Shown one piece after another: positions 15,575 through 25,151 of a DNA stretch of 64,000 nt. The notes under the pieces are model-generated. The model saw nothing but the letters and a program-made list of their open reading frames with translations, had not been told where the DNA came from and did no database searches. This DNA comes from Rhizobiaceae bacterium. GTDB lineage: Bacteria; Pseudomonadota; Alphaproteobacteria; Rhizobiales; Rhizobiaceae. A program made the translations under genes and the position numbers. How positions within the stretch are numbered: position 1 is the first letter of the stretch; each line of letters begins with the position of its first letter. The stretch spans positions 1,674,001 to 1,738,000 of the forward strand of contig JAMLJC010000001.1 in NCBI GenBank assembly GCA_023953845.1. Direction: 5' to 3'.

Positions 15575-17146
15575 AGCCAGGCGCCACGCAATCCAGACCA
15601 GCGCCGCCGCTATCACCCATAGCGCGATGCGGCCCGAGCGCGAATAGCGGGCCTCGGCCTTGCCGATGGCGCGGGCCGTCTGCTCGTCGAAGCGCAGGCC
15701 GTGCTCGGCCATGGCGTCGATCTCGCGCGACAGGCGCTCTGTGCGGGCAGCCAGGTCCGGCGCCTGCCGGGCCAGCGACACCAGCGCGCTGATGCCGTCC
15801 CGCGCATCGACCAGCATGCCGCGCGGGCCGAGATTGCCGGCGATCCAGTCGGCCACCACGGGCTCCGACGTCTTCCACATGTTGAAGGACGGGTTGAGCG
15901 TGCGCGCCACGCCTTCCACCACCACCATGGTTTTCTGCAGCAGCACCAGTTCGGGCCGCGTCGCCATGTCGAACAGTTCGGTGACTTCGAAGAGCAGCGT
16001 CAGCAGCTTGGCCATGGAGATGGTCTCGGCGGACTGGCCGTGGATCGGCTCGCCGATGGCCCGGATCGCCTGCGCGAAGGAGGCGACGTTCTGGGCGCGC
16101 GGCACGTAGCCGGCTTCGAAATGCACCTCCGCCACGCGCATATAGTCGCGCGTGATGAAGCCGTAGAGGATTTCGGCAAGGAAACGGCGCTCCTTCTTGC
16201 CCAGCCGGCCGGAAATGCCGAGGTCGACCGCGACGATGGTGCCGTCGGCTTCCACGAAGAGGTTTCCGGGATGCATGTCGGCGTGGAAGAAGCCATCGCG
16301 CAGCGTGTGCCGCAGGAAGGACTGGATGAGGTTCGCGGCGATGGCGTCGAGATCATGTCCGGCGGCGCGCAATGCCTCGACATCGTTCATCTTGATGCCG
16401 TCGATCCATTCCAGCGTCAGCACGTCGCGGCCGGTGCGTTCCCAGTCCACGGCCGGCACGCGGAAACCCGGATCGTCGCGGGTGTTCTCGGCAAGCTCGG
16501 AGAGCGCGGCGGCTTCGAGCCTTAGATCCATCTCGATCTTCGTCGTCTGCGCCAGCGTCTCCGTCACCTGGACGGGACGCAGGCGACGGCTCGAGGGGAT
16601 ATATTTTTCCTGCAGGCGGGCGGCGACAAAATAGCTTTCGAGATCGCGATAGAAAAGCTTGCGCACGCCCGGCCGGATGACCTTGACCGCGACCTTGCGT
16701 GTCCCGTCCGCGCTGGCGATATCGGCATCGTGCACCTGCGCGATGGAGGCGGCGGCAACCGGCTCGCCCAAGCGCTCGAAAAGTTCGCCGACAGGCCGGC
16801 CGAGCGACGATTCGATCGCCGCCACCGCCTGCTCGCGCGGAAAGGTCGGCATCTTGTCCTGGAGCCGGGCGAGATCGAGCGCGATGTCGTTGCCGACGAC
16901 GTCAGGACGCGTCGCCAGGAATTGGCCGAGCTTCACATAGGAGGGGCCGAGGCGCGCGACGGCGTCGGAAAGCCGCTGCGAGCGGTCGAGGCCTCTCGCC
17001 CGGCGTCTGGTCAGCAGGCGCGCGATGCGCCATCCGGTGCGCGGCAGGCCGGTGAGCTCGTCGCCGGGCAGGGCGCCGATGACGCCCTCGCGCGTCATCA
17101 CCCAGCCGGCGCGCACCAGCCGCAGGAATGCGCCGACGCTGCTCAT
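15572..17146 (-). CDS. ubiB: UbiB-family atypical kinase/ATPase of ubiquinone biosynthesis
   Basis: 524 residues from the ATG at 17146 (AGGGAA upstream). It has the family's KxGQ element (YVKLGQFLATRPD), the Ala-rich AAASIAQVH loop, AVKVIRPG, DMHPGN catalytic loop and VDLGISG metal-binding motif. Two hydrophobic segments at the C-terminus (ending IALWVIAAALVWIAW) anchor it in the membrane. It supports ubiquinone synthesis by an ATPase activity. It starts 13 bases after ubiE. Confidence 0.95.
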   Translation of the reverse strand: MSSVGAFLRLVRAGWVMTREGVIGALPGDELTGLPRTGWRIARLLTRRRARGLDRSQRLSDAVARLGPSYVKLGQFLATRPDVVGNDIALDLARLQDKMPTFPREQAVAAIESSLGRPVGELFERLGEPVAAASIAQVHDADIASADGTRKVAVKVIRPGVRKLFYRDLESYFVAARLQEKYIPSSRRLRPVQVTETLAQTTKIEMDLRLEAAALSELAENTRDDPGFRVPAVDWERTGRDVLTLEWIDGIKMNDVEALRAAGHDLDAIAANLIQSFLRHTLRDGFFHADMHPGNLFVEADGTIVAVDLGISGRLGKKERRFLAEILYGFITRDYMRVAEVHFEAGYVPRAQNVASFAQAIRAIGEPIHGQSAETISMAKLLTLLFEVTELFDMATRPELVLLQKTMVVVEGVARTLNPSFNMWKTSEPVVADWIAGNLGPRGMLVDARDGISALVSLARQAPDLAARTERLSREIDAMAEHGLRFDEQTARAIGKAEARYSRSGRIALWVIAAALVWIAWRLA

Positions 17147-17159
17147 TCGGCACGTTCCC

Positions 17160-17936
17160 TCAAAGCTTCCAGCCCGAATGCAGCGCGGCGATGCCGCCGG
17201 AATAGTTGCGGAAGCTGACGCGCTCGAAGCCGGCACGCCCGATCATCGCGGCGAAATTCTGCTGGTTCGGGAATTTCCGGATCGATTCCACCAGATACGA
17301 ATAGGGCTCGGCCTCGCCGGTCACCGCCTTGCCGATCTGCGGGATCGCCTTGAACGACCACTGCTCGTAGACGCGGTCGAGCAGCGGCATCTCGACCTCG
17401 GAGAATTCGAGGCACAGGAACCGGCCGCCGGTCTTCAGCACGCGGAAGGCCTCGGCCAGCGCGGTTTCGATATGCGGCACGTTGCGGATGCCGAAGGCGA
17501 TCGTATAGGCGTCGAAGGTTTCGTCCTCGAAGGGCAGTTCCTCGGCATTGGCCTCGACAAAATCCAGCGACGTGGCAAGCCCACGCTTTTCGGCGCGTTC
17601 GCGTCCGACCTCGAGCATGGAGCCGTTGATATCGAGAACGGTGACATGCGCAGCGCGTCCGGAAGCCTCGACGATGCGGACAGCGATGTCGCCTGTCCCG
17701 CCGGCAACGTCGAGCGCCTTCCAGCCGGGTCGCTTCGGCGGATTGAGCGCTGTCACCATCGCGTCCTTCCAAAGCCGGTGCAGGCCGCCGGACATCAGGT
17801 CGTTCATGATGTCGTAGCGTTTCGCGACCTTATGGAAGACGTCGTTGACCAGCCCCTGCTTCTCATCCTCAGCCACGGCCCGGAAACCGTAGGAGGTGGA
17901 CATTGCCGGGCCGGCGGTCGTTCGCTGTTCTGACAC
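17160..17936 (-). CDS. ubiE: Ubiquinone/menaquinone C-methyltransferase UbiE
   Basis: 258 residues starting at a GTG (17936); this is the usual rhizobial length, while an internal ATG at 17903 would shorten the N-terminus. The SAM-binding motif is LDVAGGTGDIA, and the family signature YDxMNDxMSxGxHRxWK is present near residue 41. It methylates the quinone ring using SAM. It is the first gene of ubiE-ubiB-(vapBC)-coaBC and is divergent from add across 103 bases. Confidence 0.95.
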   Translation of the reverse strand: MSEQRTTAGPAMSTSYGFRAVAEDEKQGLVNDVFHKVAKRYDIMNDLMSGGLHRLWKDAMVTALNPPKRPGWKALDVAGGTGDIAVRIVEASGRAAHVTVLDINGSMLEVGRERAEKRGLATSLDFVEANAEELPFEDETFDAYTIAFGIRNVPHIETALAEAFRVLKTGGRFLCLEFSEVEMPLLDRVYEQWSFKAIPQIGKAVTGEAEPYSYLVESIRKFPNQQNFAAMIGRAGFERVSFRNYSGGIAALHSGWKL

Positions 17937-18039
17937 GATTGTGATCCAAGCTTATTTCGGGCGGACCATAGCCGATCGCATACCCCAGCGCTATTGTTAG
18001 AGAGCGCGGTGTTCGGCCGCGCGCCGACGAGGAAGTTGC

Positions 18040-19020
18040 ATGCCATTGAAAGCCGAGCTGCACTGTCACATAGAAGGTGCGGCTTCCCCCGAACTGGTCA
18101 TCCGGCAGGCGCAGAAATACGGTGCGGACCCGTCTCCCTTCATCCGGGACGGCGCGTTCGTCTGGTCGGATTTCACGACATTCCTCGCCGCCTACGACTT
18201 TTCCGCCGGTCTTTTCCGCAGCGAAGACGATTATGCGCGTCTCGCCGACCATTATCTGACCAGCCTCGCCCGCGACGGCGCGATCTATTCCGAGATCTTC
18301 ATCTCGTCCGACCATGCAGAAAGGGCAGGGTTGTCGCCGCAGGCCTATGCGACGGCGCTCGGCGAGGGAATCGCGCGCGCCAACGCCAAGACCGGCATCG
18401 AGGCGCGGATGATCGTCATCGGCATCCGCCATTTCGGCGTAGAACGGGTGGAGGCGGCCGCGCGTTTCGCGGCGCGCTGCAGGCATCCGCTGGTGACGGG
18501 TTTCGGCATGGCGGGCGAGGAGCGTTTCGGCGAGCTGGAAGACTACGTCCGCGCCTTCGAGATCGCCCGCGAGGCGGGGCTCGGCATCACCGTCCATGCC
18601 GGCGAGCTCGCAGGATGGGAGAGCGTGGCCGCCGCGCTCGATCACATCAGGCCGGCGCGCATCGGCCATGGCGTCCGCGCCATCGAGAACCCCGATCTCG
18701 TCAGCCGCATCGCCGAGCGCGGCGTCGTGCTTGAATGCTGTCCCGGCTCGAACGTCGCGCTCGGCGTCTTTCCGAGCTTCGCCGAACACCCTTTCCCGAA
18801 GCTGCGCGCGGCGGGCTGCAAGGTGACGCTGAATTCGGACGACCCGCCCTATTTCCGCACCAGCCTGAAACGCGAATACGACATGGCGGCCGAGCATTTT
18901 GGCATGAGCGAAAAAGACCTCGCCGCCGTCACCCGCACGGCGCTCGAAGCGGCCTTCGTCGACAGGGCGACGAAATCGGCCCTGCTGGCGAAACTCGGCG
19001 CCTCCTCCCGGCCACGCTGA
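18040..19020 (+). CDS. add: Adenosine deaminase (or adenine-deaminase-like)
   Basis: 326 residues. Metal ligands His8 and His10 (ELHCHIEG), the HAGE motif (about 187-190), GHG, and the C-terminal SDDPP motif with zinc-binding and catalytic Asp residues are all present. It deaminates adenosine to inosine, which the punA product can phosphorolyse. A bacterial adenine-deaminase subtype of this family cannot be excluded from motifs alone. upp follows by about 107 bases on the same strand. Confidence 0.9.
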   Translation: MPLKAELHCHIEGAASPELVIRQAQKYGADPSPFIRDGAFVWSDFTTFLAAYDFSAGLFRSEDDYARLADHYLTSLARDGAIYSEIFISSDHAERAGLSPQAYATALGEGIARANAKTGIEARMIVIGIRHFGVERVEAAARFAARCRHPLVTGFGMAGEERFGELEDYVRAFEIAREAGLGITVHAGELAGWESVAAALDHIRPARIGHGVRAIENPDLVSRIAERGVVLECCPGSNVALGVFPSFAEHPFPKLRAAGCKVTLNSDDPPYFRTSLKREYDMAAEHFGMSEKDLAAVTRTALEAAFVDRATKSALLAKLGASSRPR

Positions 19021-19127
19021 CAGGAACGCGAAAGGCGGGGACAAGCCGGAATTCGGCGGAAACCGGCGGTTTTCTTGATCGACGTGGCCCTATAGAGTTG
19101 CGCCGTTTCAGTCAGGAGCCGTTTGCC

Positions 19128-19757
19128 ATGAAGGGCGTCACCGTCGTCGATCATCCCCTTGTGCAGCACAAGCTCACCATCATGCGCAACAAGGAGACGT
19201 CGACCGCCGGCTTCCGGCGGCTTCTGCGCGAGATTTCGCTGCTTTTGGGCTACGAAGTGACGCGCAATCTCGAACTGACCACGACCCGGATCGAGACGCC
19301 CATGGAGGCGATGGAAGCGCCGACGCTCGAAGGCAAGAAACTGGTTTTCGCGTCGGTGCTGCGCGCCGGAAACGGGCTGCTGGAAGGCCTGCTCGATCTG
19401 GTGCCAGCCGCCCGCGTCGCCCATATCGGCCTCTACCGCGATCACGACACGCTGGAAGCGGTGGAATACTTCTTCAAGGCGCCGAGCGATCTGGCCGACC
19501 GTCTGGTCATCGTCGTCGATCCCATGCTGGCGACAGCCAATTCGGCCATCGCGGCGATCGACAAGATCAAGGGGCGCGGCGCTACCAATATCCGCTTCCT
19601 CTGCCTGCTGGCCGCGCCAGAAGGCATCGAGCGTTTCACCAGGGCGCATCCCGACGTGCCTGTCTTCACCGCCTCGATCGACCGCGGCCTCAACGAGAAG
19701 GGCTACATCATGCCCGGCCTCGGCGACGCCGGAGACCGCATGTACGGCACCAAATAA
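19128..19757 (+). CDS. upp: Uracil phosphoribosyltransferase
   Basis: 209 residues from the ATG at 19128, with AGGAG ten bases upstream; the open frame extends further but runs inside add. VVDPMLATANSA is the PRPP-binding loop (canonical DPMLATGGT, here slightly altered), and the C-terminal YIMPGLGDAGDRMYGTK is diagnostic. It converts uracil and PRPP to UMP. It complements the nucleoside phosphorylases encoded on the other strand, which release uracil from nucleosides. Confidence 0.96.
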   Translation: MKGVTVVDHPLVQHKLTIMRNKETSTAGFRRLLREISLLLGYEVTRNLELTTTRIETPMEAMEAPTLEGKKLVFASVLRAGNGLLEGLLDLVPAARVAHIGLYRDHDTLEAVEYFFKAPSDLADRLVIVVDPMLATANSAIAAIDKIKGRGATNIRFLCLLAAPEGIERFTRAHPDVPVFTASIDRGLNEKGYIMPGLGDAGDRMYGTK

Positions 19758-19847
19758 GGGCCGGCTTCCGCGAAATTGCAGGTGTCGCGTTAAGACCAAA
19801 CACAGATTGTCGGCGTATGCTGAAGCCCTTCCATCCGGAGCGTCGGC

Positions 19848-20432
19848 ATGCTCAAGAATTTTGTCATGTTAGGCATACTTGTCGGCGCCTTCGCCTCGCT
19901 GCCGATCTTCTACGAGCTCAATCCCGGCGCCGTCGAACGCTGGTATGCGGCGGTGATGGCGGATGACGTCGCGCCGGCGCAGGCCGTGGACCAGCCGGCA
20001 CGCACGGCAGCGGTCGCCGTGACGCAGATGGCGCCGGCGGGCGAGAGCCAGCCGATGCTCGGGCGAAAAGTCCTCGTCCGCTCCGATTCCACTGGCCACT
20101 TCGTTGCCCAATTCAGGCTGAACGGGCGAGCGCTCAATGCCCTCATCGACACCGGTGCGACAGTGATCGCGATCAACAGGACAACCGCCCGTCAGATCGG
20201 GGTGTCGATCGCCAATGCGGATTTCAGATACGAGGTACGGACTGCGAACGGCATGGCGAAGGCCGCCGTCGCGACCATCGACCGCGTGCAGGTGGGCCGC
20301 ATATCACTCGACAACGTGCAGGCGATGGTGCTGGACGATGCAGCGCTTGAAGGCGCACTGATCGGCATGAGCTTCCTCAACCGGTTGTCAAAATTCCAGG
20401 TCGAGAACGGCGCGCTGCTGTTGCAGCAGTAG
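19848..20432 (+). CDS. Retropepsin-like aspartic protease, clan AA (TIGR02281 type)
   Basis: 194 residues. A single N-terminal membrane segment (about 5-22) is followed by a linker and a pepsin-like half-domain with DTGA at 101-104 (ALIDTGATVIAIN) and a hydrophobic flap-plus-IGMSFL ending. This is a single-lobe enzyme expected to act as a homodimer, with the domain outside the membrane. Substrates are unknown. It is convergent with deoA, ten bases away. Confidence 0.85.
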   Translation: MLKNFVMLGILVGAFASLPIFYELNPGAVERWYAAVMADDVAPAQAVDQPARTAAVAVTQMAPAGESQPMLGRKVLVRSDSTGHFVAQFRLNGRALNALIDTGATVIAINRTTARQIGVSIANADFRYEVRTANGMAKAAVATIDRVQVGRISLDNVQAMVLDDAALEGALIGMSFLNRLSKFQVENGALLLQQ

Positions 20433-20442
20433 TTACTGCCGC

Positions 20443-21762
20443 TCAGCCGTGCGGCGAAATGCGCCGTAGCACGGCTTTCTGCTTCGCGGGCCTGCTCTCG
20501 CCGATCGAATAGGCGGCAAGAACCTCGGCGGCGGCGCGCTGGGCGTCGGCGTCGGTACGTGCGTTTATAAGCGCCAGCGGTTCGCCGGGCTTGACCTCAT
20601 GGCCGACCGGCAGCAAGCGGGTAATGCCGACCGCGTGGTCGACCGGGTCTTGCGGCCGGGTGCGCCCGCCGCCGAGCGTCACCACCGCGATGCCTATGTC
20701 GCGGGTCTCGACCGATCGCACGAAACCGTCGGCGGGCGCGGCGACGGCCAGCTCGACCGGCGCGCGCGGCAGGTGCTTTTGCGCGGTCTCGACAAAATTC
20801 CTCGGGCCGCCCAGAACGGCGACCATGCGCGCAAAGGTCTCGGCGGCGCGGCCGCTCTCCAAGGCTTCGTTGGCCTGCTGAAGACCCTGCTGGTTGGACG
20901 TGGCGATACCGGAGGCATGAAGCATTTCCGCCGCGAGCGACAGCGTCACCTCCAGCAGCCGCTGGTCGCGGTATCGTCCCGTGAGGAAATCGACCGCATT
21001 CGCCACCTCGACGGCATTGCCGGCGGCTGACGCCAGCGGCTCGTTCATGCCGGTGATGAGGGCGGAGGTTTTCAGGCCGGCGCCGTTCGCCACTTCCACG
21101 AGGCTGGTGGCGAGTTCCGTCGCATCGCGCGATTTCGCCATGAAGGCGCCATTGCCGACCTTCACGTCCAGCACGAGCGACTGAAGACCGGCGGCGAGCT
21201 TCTTCGACAGGATCGAGGCGGTGATGAGCGGCACGGATTCCACCGTCGCCGTCACGTCGCGGATGGAATAGATGCGCTTGTCGGCGGGGGCGAGGTTGGC
21301 CGTCTGGCCGATGATGGCGCAGCCGGTTTCGAGCACGGCCTTGCGAAACAGCGCATTGTCCGGCTGGCTGGCGTAGCCGGGGATGGAATCCATCTTGTCC
21401 AGCGTGCCGCCGGTATGGCCGAGGCCGCGTCCGGAAATCATCGGCACATATGCGCCGCAGGCGGCGACGATCGGCGCCAGCATCATCGAGACATTGTCGC
21501 CGACGCCTCCGGTCGAATGCTTGTCGGTTACCGGGCCGGGCAGGTCCGACCAGTCGAGCACGTCGCCGGAATCGCGCATGGCGAGCGTCAGCGCCACCGC
21601 CTCGTCGCGGCTCATGCCGTTGAGCAGGATGGCCATCGTCATGGCCGCGACCTGCCCTTCCGACACTGCGCCGCTGACCACGCCGGTCACGAATTCGGCG
21701 ATCTCGGCCGGCTCCAGCGGGCGCTTGTCGCGCTTCTTGCGGATGATCTCCTGAGGCAGCAT
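20443..21762 (-). CDS. deoA: Thymidine phosphorylase
   Basis: 439 residues, typical of DeoA. It contains the phosphate loop DKHSTGGVGD, SGRGLGHTGGTLDK and DVKVGNGAFM. It phosphorolyses thymidine and deoxyuridine to the base and deoxyribose-1-phosphate. It starts 4 bases after punA and so is the last gene of the cdd-punA-deoA run downstream of a nucleoside ABC transporter. No deoB or deoC is in the window. Confidence 0.96.
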   Translation of the reverse strand: MLPQEIIRKKRDKRPLEPAEIAEFVTGVVSGAVSEGQVAAMTMAILLNGMSRDEAVALTLAMRDSGDVLDWSDLPGPVTDKHSTGGVGDNVSMMLAPIVAACGAYVPMISGRGLGHTGGTLDKMDSIPGYASQPDNALFRKAVLETGCAIIGQTANLAPADKRIYSIRDVTATVESVPLITASILSKKLAAGLQSLVLDVKVGNGAFMAKSRDATELATSLVEVANGAGLKTSALITGMNEPLASAAGNAVEVANAVDFLTGRYRDQRLLEVTLSLAAEMLHASGIATSNQQGLQQANEALESGRAAETFARMVAVLGGPRNFVETAQKHLPRAPVELAVAAPADGFVRSVETRDIGIAVVTLGGGRTRPQDPVDHAVGITRLLPVGHEVKPGEPLALINARTDADAQRAAAEVLAAYSIGESRPAKQKAVLRRISPHG

Positions 21763-21766
21763 GGGG

Positions 21767-22564
21767 TCAATCCTCGATCAGGCGGTCGGCAAACACCTTC
21801 CTGAGGATGGTCGCGAGCCGCGCGCCGCCGACCGGCGCCATATCCTTGGTCTCCTGATGCGACAACTCGCCTTCCGTCATGCCCGCCGCCAGATTGGTGA
21901 CGACGGAGCAGGCCGCGACGCGCATGCCGAGGAAGCGCGCGAGGATGACTTCCGGCACGGTGGACATGCCGACCGCGTTGGCGCCCATGACGCGCGCCAT
22001 GCGGATTTCCGCCGGCGTTTCGAAGGACGGGCCAGAGAACCACATATAGACGCCCTTGTGCAGCGGCGTGCCGGTGGCGTCCGCCGCGCGCTCGATCGCG
22101 GCGGCCGTCGGCCTGTCATAGGCCTCGCTCATGCCGACGAAGCGGCGGTCCGACTGTTCGCCGAACAGCGGGTTCGAACCCGAAAAATTGATGTGATCGG
22201 TGATCAGCATTACGGAACCTGCGGGCATGCCTGCGTCCACCGAACCGGCGGCATTGGTCAGGATCAGCCTTTCGATGCCGGCTTCCTGCAAGGCTTCCAG
22301 CGCGGGGCGCATGACGGCGGCGTCGCCGTGCTCGTAATAATGCGCGCGGCCGGCCAGCATCAGCACCGGCACGCCCGCGAATTGTCCGGCGACCAGCGTG
22401 CCGGCGTGGCCGCTGACGCCGCTCTGCGGAAAACCTCTCAGCTCGCCGTAGGGAATGCGTACCGCATTGTCGACCTCATCGACAAGATCGCCGAGGCCGG
22501 AACCCAGCACCAGCGCGGTCCTGGCTCCGAGACTGCCGACGCGTTCGACAAGGGATACGCTCAT
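21767..22564 (-). CDS. punA: Purine-nucleoside phosphorylase (PNP-I, trimeric type)
   Basis: 265 residues from the ATG at 22564, which overlaps the cdd stop (ATGA). LGSGLGDLVDEV is the phosphate-binding loop, RAHYYEHG and ILTNAAGS follow, and the purine-site motif MWFSGPSFETPAE with VGMSTVPEV matches guanosine/inosine phosphorylases. It yields free purine and (deoxy)ribose-1-phosphate. The adenosine deaminase encoded nearby would feed it inosine. Confidence 0.95.
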   Translation of the reverse strand: MSVSLVERVGSLGARTALVLGSGLGDLVDEVDNAVRIPYGELRGFPQSGVSGHAGTLVAGQFAGVPVLMLAGRAHYYEHGDAAVMRPALEALQEAGIERLILTNAAGSVDAGMPAGSVMLITDHINFSGSNPLFGEQSDRRFVGMSEAYDRPTAAAIERAADATGTPLHKGVYMWFSGPSFETPAEIRMARVMGANAVGMSTVPEVILARFLGMRVAACSVVTNLAAGMTEGELSHQETKDMAPVGGARLATILRKVFADRLIED

Positions 22565-22953
22565 TTCAGTATGTCTCCGCGAAAACCGTAGGGCAGCATG
22601 TCGCCCATGGTGACCGTCTCTGCGACGCCCGTCTCGTCGCACAGATAGAGTTTTGTCGATGGCTCCGTGAACTCGGCCAGCCTCTGCCGGCAGCCGCCGC
22701 AAGGCGTGCATCTCGGCATGCGTTCGGCGATCACCGCGACTTCCACGATCCTTCCGCCGCCGCCCATGACGTAGTGGCCTATTGCCGTGGTTTCCGCGCA
22801 CCAGCCTTCCGGATAGGACGCGATCTCGATATTCGCGCCCGCATAGACGCGGCCGTCCTCCGTGCGGATCGCCGCGCCCACCGGGAACTTCGAATAGGGA
22901 ACGTAGGCCTTGGCCATGGCGGACCTGGCCGCGAGGTAGAGGTCATGGGACAT
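22561..22953 (-). CDS. cdd: Cytidine deaminase
   Basis: 130 residues from the ATG at 22953 (MSHDLYLAARSAM); upstream in-frame ATG lies in repeat sequence. The zinc motif is WCAETTAIG with PCGGCRQ, the all-Cys ligand set of homotetrameric cytidine deaminases. It converts (deoxy)cytidine to (deoxy)uridine for phosphorolysis. The 97-base gap to the upstream permease gene is filled by an inverted repeat that may modulate expression. Confidence 0.94.
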   Translation of the reverse strand: MSHDLYLAARSAMAKAYVPYSKFPVGAAIRTEDGRVYAGANIEIASYPEGWCAETTAIGHYVMGGGGRIVEVAVIAERMPRCTPCGGCRQRLAEFTEPSTKLYLCDETGVAETVTMGDMLPYGFRGDILK

Positions 22954-22966
22954 GGGGAACCCGGTC

Positions 22967-23054
22967 GTGAGCGGTAAACTGTGAACGGTCAACAGCAAGG
23001 GGTGATTCGGCTAGGGGCATACGCACTGATCTCTGTTCACGGTTTACCGCTCAC
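22967..23054. repeat. Inverted repeat of GTGARCR heptamer family
   Basis: Arms 22967-22986 and 23035-23054 (GTGAGCGGTAAACTGTGAAC and its complement) match at 19 of 20 positions around a 48-base loop. The units are again heptamers of the GTGARCR kind found at 9298-9430. The right arm includes the stop codon of the ABC permease, so the hairpin would sit in the mRNA between the permease and cdd. Confidence 0.85.
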
Positions 23055-24022
23055 CGCTCCTTCACGTAAGGCACGCCGCCGGCGCGCGGCGGGATGGCCT
23101 TTCCGATGAATCCGGCGAGCAGGATGACAGTGAGCACATAGGGCAGCGCCTGCATGAACTGTACCGGGACGCGGCCGATGCCCGGCCATGGCTGGCCCTG
23201 GAAGCGGATCGAGGCGGCTTCGAGGAAGCCGAAAAGCAGGCAGGCGAGCATGGCCGGCACCGGCTTCCATTTCGCGAAGATCAGCGCCGCCAGCGCGATG
23301 AAGCCCTTTCCCGCCGTCATGTCCTTCACGAAACCGGCATTTTGGGCGACCGAGAGGTAAGCGCCGGCGACTCCCGTCAGCACGCCGGTGCAGATGACGG
23401 CGCGGTAGCGCAGCCACGCCACCGAAACGCCGGCCGTGTCCACGGCCGCCGGGTTCTCGCCGACGGCGCGCAGCCGCAGCCCGAAGCGCGTGCGGAACAG
23501 CACCCACCATGTGAACGGCACCATCAGGAAGGCGATGTAGACGAGGATGGAATGCCCCGAGATCAGTTCCGGGTAGATCGTGCCGATGACCGGAATGCTC
23601 TTCGCCGCTTCCGCGCCAGGCAGGGTGATCGTCTCGAAGCGCGCGGCCCCGGACAGGGAAGGCGTGCGGCCGCCCTGGCTGAACCATGCCTGACCCAGGA
23701 TGATGGTGGAGCCGGCGGCGATGAAGTTGATGGCGACGCCCGACACGATCTGGTTGCCGCGATGGGTGATCGAGGCGAAGCCGTGGACCAGCGCCAGGCA
23801 GACCGCGACGGCGATGGCCGCCGCAAGCCCGAGCCATGCCGAGCCGGTGACCGCGGCGGCGGCCGCGCCCGAGAAGGCGGCGCCCAGCATCTTGCCCTCA
23901 AGCCCGATGTCGAAGACGCCGGCGCGCTCGGAGTAGAGGCCCGCGAGGCAGGCGAGCAGCAGCGGCACCGAGACGCGGATGGTGGCGTCGAGCAGCTGGA
24001 CGAGGACGGTCGCCGCCTCCAT
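23051..24022 (-). CDS. ABC transporter permease, nucleoside (BMP-type) importer
   Basis: 323 residues with about eight to ten hydrophobic segments. The sequence matches the branched-chain-type permease family used by YufQ/NupQ-like nucleoside importers: FDIGLEGKMLGAAFSG near residue 37 and RAVGENPAAVDTAGV near residue 190 are typical. It pairs with the permease one base upstream. The operon (ATPase, two permeases, cdd, punA, deoA) argues that the substrate is a nucleoside. Confidence 0.9.
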   Translation of the reverse strand: MEAATVLVQLLDATIRVSVPLLLACLAGLYSERAGVFDIGLEGKMLGAAFSGAAAAAVTGSAWLGLAAAIAVAVCLALVHGFASITHRGNQIVSGVAINFIAAGSTIILGQAWFSQGGRTPSLSGAARFETITLPGAEAAKSIPVIGTIYPELISGHSILVYIAFLMVPFTWWVLFRTRFGLRLRAVGENPAAVDTAGVSVAWLRYRAVICTGVLTGVAGAYLSVAQNAGFVKDMTAGKGFIALAALIFAKWKPVPAMLACLLFGFLEAASIRFQGQPWPGIGRVPVQFMQALPYVLTVILLAGFIGKAIPPRAGGVPYVKER

Positions 24023-24023
24023 G

Positions 24024-25151
24024 TCAGGCCTCCTTCACGATGCCGACGGAACGCGGGCTGAACGAGGCGAAGACGGTCTGCACCCATGGCCTGAACATAT
24101 GTTCCAGCGCGCCGGCGAAGAGGATCACCAGACCCTGGATGATGACGATCATGTCGCGGCTGATGTTCGGCATTTCGAAGGCGAGTTCCGCGCCGCCCTG
24201 ATAGAGCATGCCGAACAGGATCGCCGCCGGCACGATGCCCGCCGGATGGGAGCGCCCCATCAGCGCGACGGCGATGCCGACGAAGCCCGCGCCGGTGACA
24301 AAATCGAGCTGTACCCGGTGCTGGTCGCCCATGATCGGGTTCAGCGCCATCATTCCCGCCAGCGCGCCGGAGATCATCATGGTGATGATGATGATGCGCG
24401 CCTCGCGGATGCCGGCGTAGCGCGCCGCCTTCGGGCTGAAGCCCATGGTGCGTATCTCATAGCCGAGCTTCGTCCGCCAGATCAGCACCCAGACGAGGAA
24501 GGCCATGACCAGCGCCAGCAGGAACGAGACGTTGAGCGGCGCCGAGCGGACGGTGAGACCGAGCGCCTCCAGCATCCAGTTGAGCTTGGGCAGTTGCGCG
24601 CCCGGCTCGAAGGTGCGCGTCTGCGGCGCCATGGACCCCAGCGGCTTCAGCACGTCGACCAGCATGTAGACCATGATCGACGCGGCGATGAAGTTGAACA
24701 TGATGGTGGTGATGACGATGTGCGAGCCGCGTCTCGCCTGCAGGTAGGCGGGGATCAGCGCCCACAGCGCGCCGACGAGCGCCGCTCCCAGGATCGCCAG
24801 CGGAAAATTGAGCCACCAGGGCAGCACGGTGTCGAAGGTCAGCGCCACCATGGCGACGCCGAGCCCGGCGATATAGGCCTGTCCCTCGCCGCCTATGTTG
24901 AACAGGCCGCAATGGAAGGCGACCGCCACGGCCAGCCCGGTGAAGATGAAGTTCGTGGCGTAGTAGAGGGTGTAGGCGATGTTCTGGCCGCGGCCGAAGG
25001 CGCCGTCGATGAGGATCGCAGCGGCGCGGAAGGGGTTTTCGCCGACCAGAAGCACGACCAGCCCCGCGACGATGAAGGCGACGAGAAGGTTGATGAAGGG
25101 GATCAGGCCATAGTCCGCCCAGCGAGGCAACTTTGCGTAGGGAGCGCTCAT
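24024..25151 (-). CDS. ABC transporter permease, nucleoside (BMP-type) importer
   Basis: 375 residues, polytopic, YufP/NupP-like. It carries FNIGGEGQAYIAGLG near residue 80 and RTMGFSPKAARYAGI near residue 240, signature regions of this permease pair. Its ATG overlaps the stop of the ATPase gene by 4 bases. Together with the smaller permease it forms the membrane channel of the importer. Confidence 0.9.
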   Translation of the reverse strand: MSAPYAKLPRWADYGLIPFINLLVAFIVAGLVVLLVGENPFRAAAILIDGAFGRGQNIAYTLYYATNFIFTGLAVAVAFHCGLFNIGGEGQAYIAGLGVAMVALTFDTVLPWWLNFPLAILGAALVGALWALIPAYLQARRGSHIVITTIMFNFIAASIMVYMLVDVLKPLGSMAPQTRTFEPGAQLPKLNWMLEALGLTVRSAPLNVSFLLALVMAFLVWVLIWRTKLGYEIRTMGFSPKAARYAGIREARIIIITMMISGALAGMMALNPIMGDQHRVQLDFVTGAGFVGIAVALMGRSHPAGIVPAAILFGMLYQGGAELAFEMPNISRDMIVIIQGLVILFAGALEHMFRPWVQTVFASFSPRSVGIVKEA

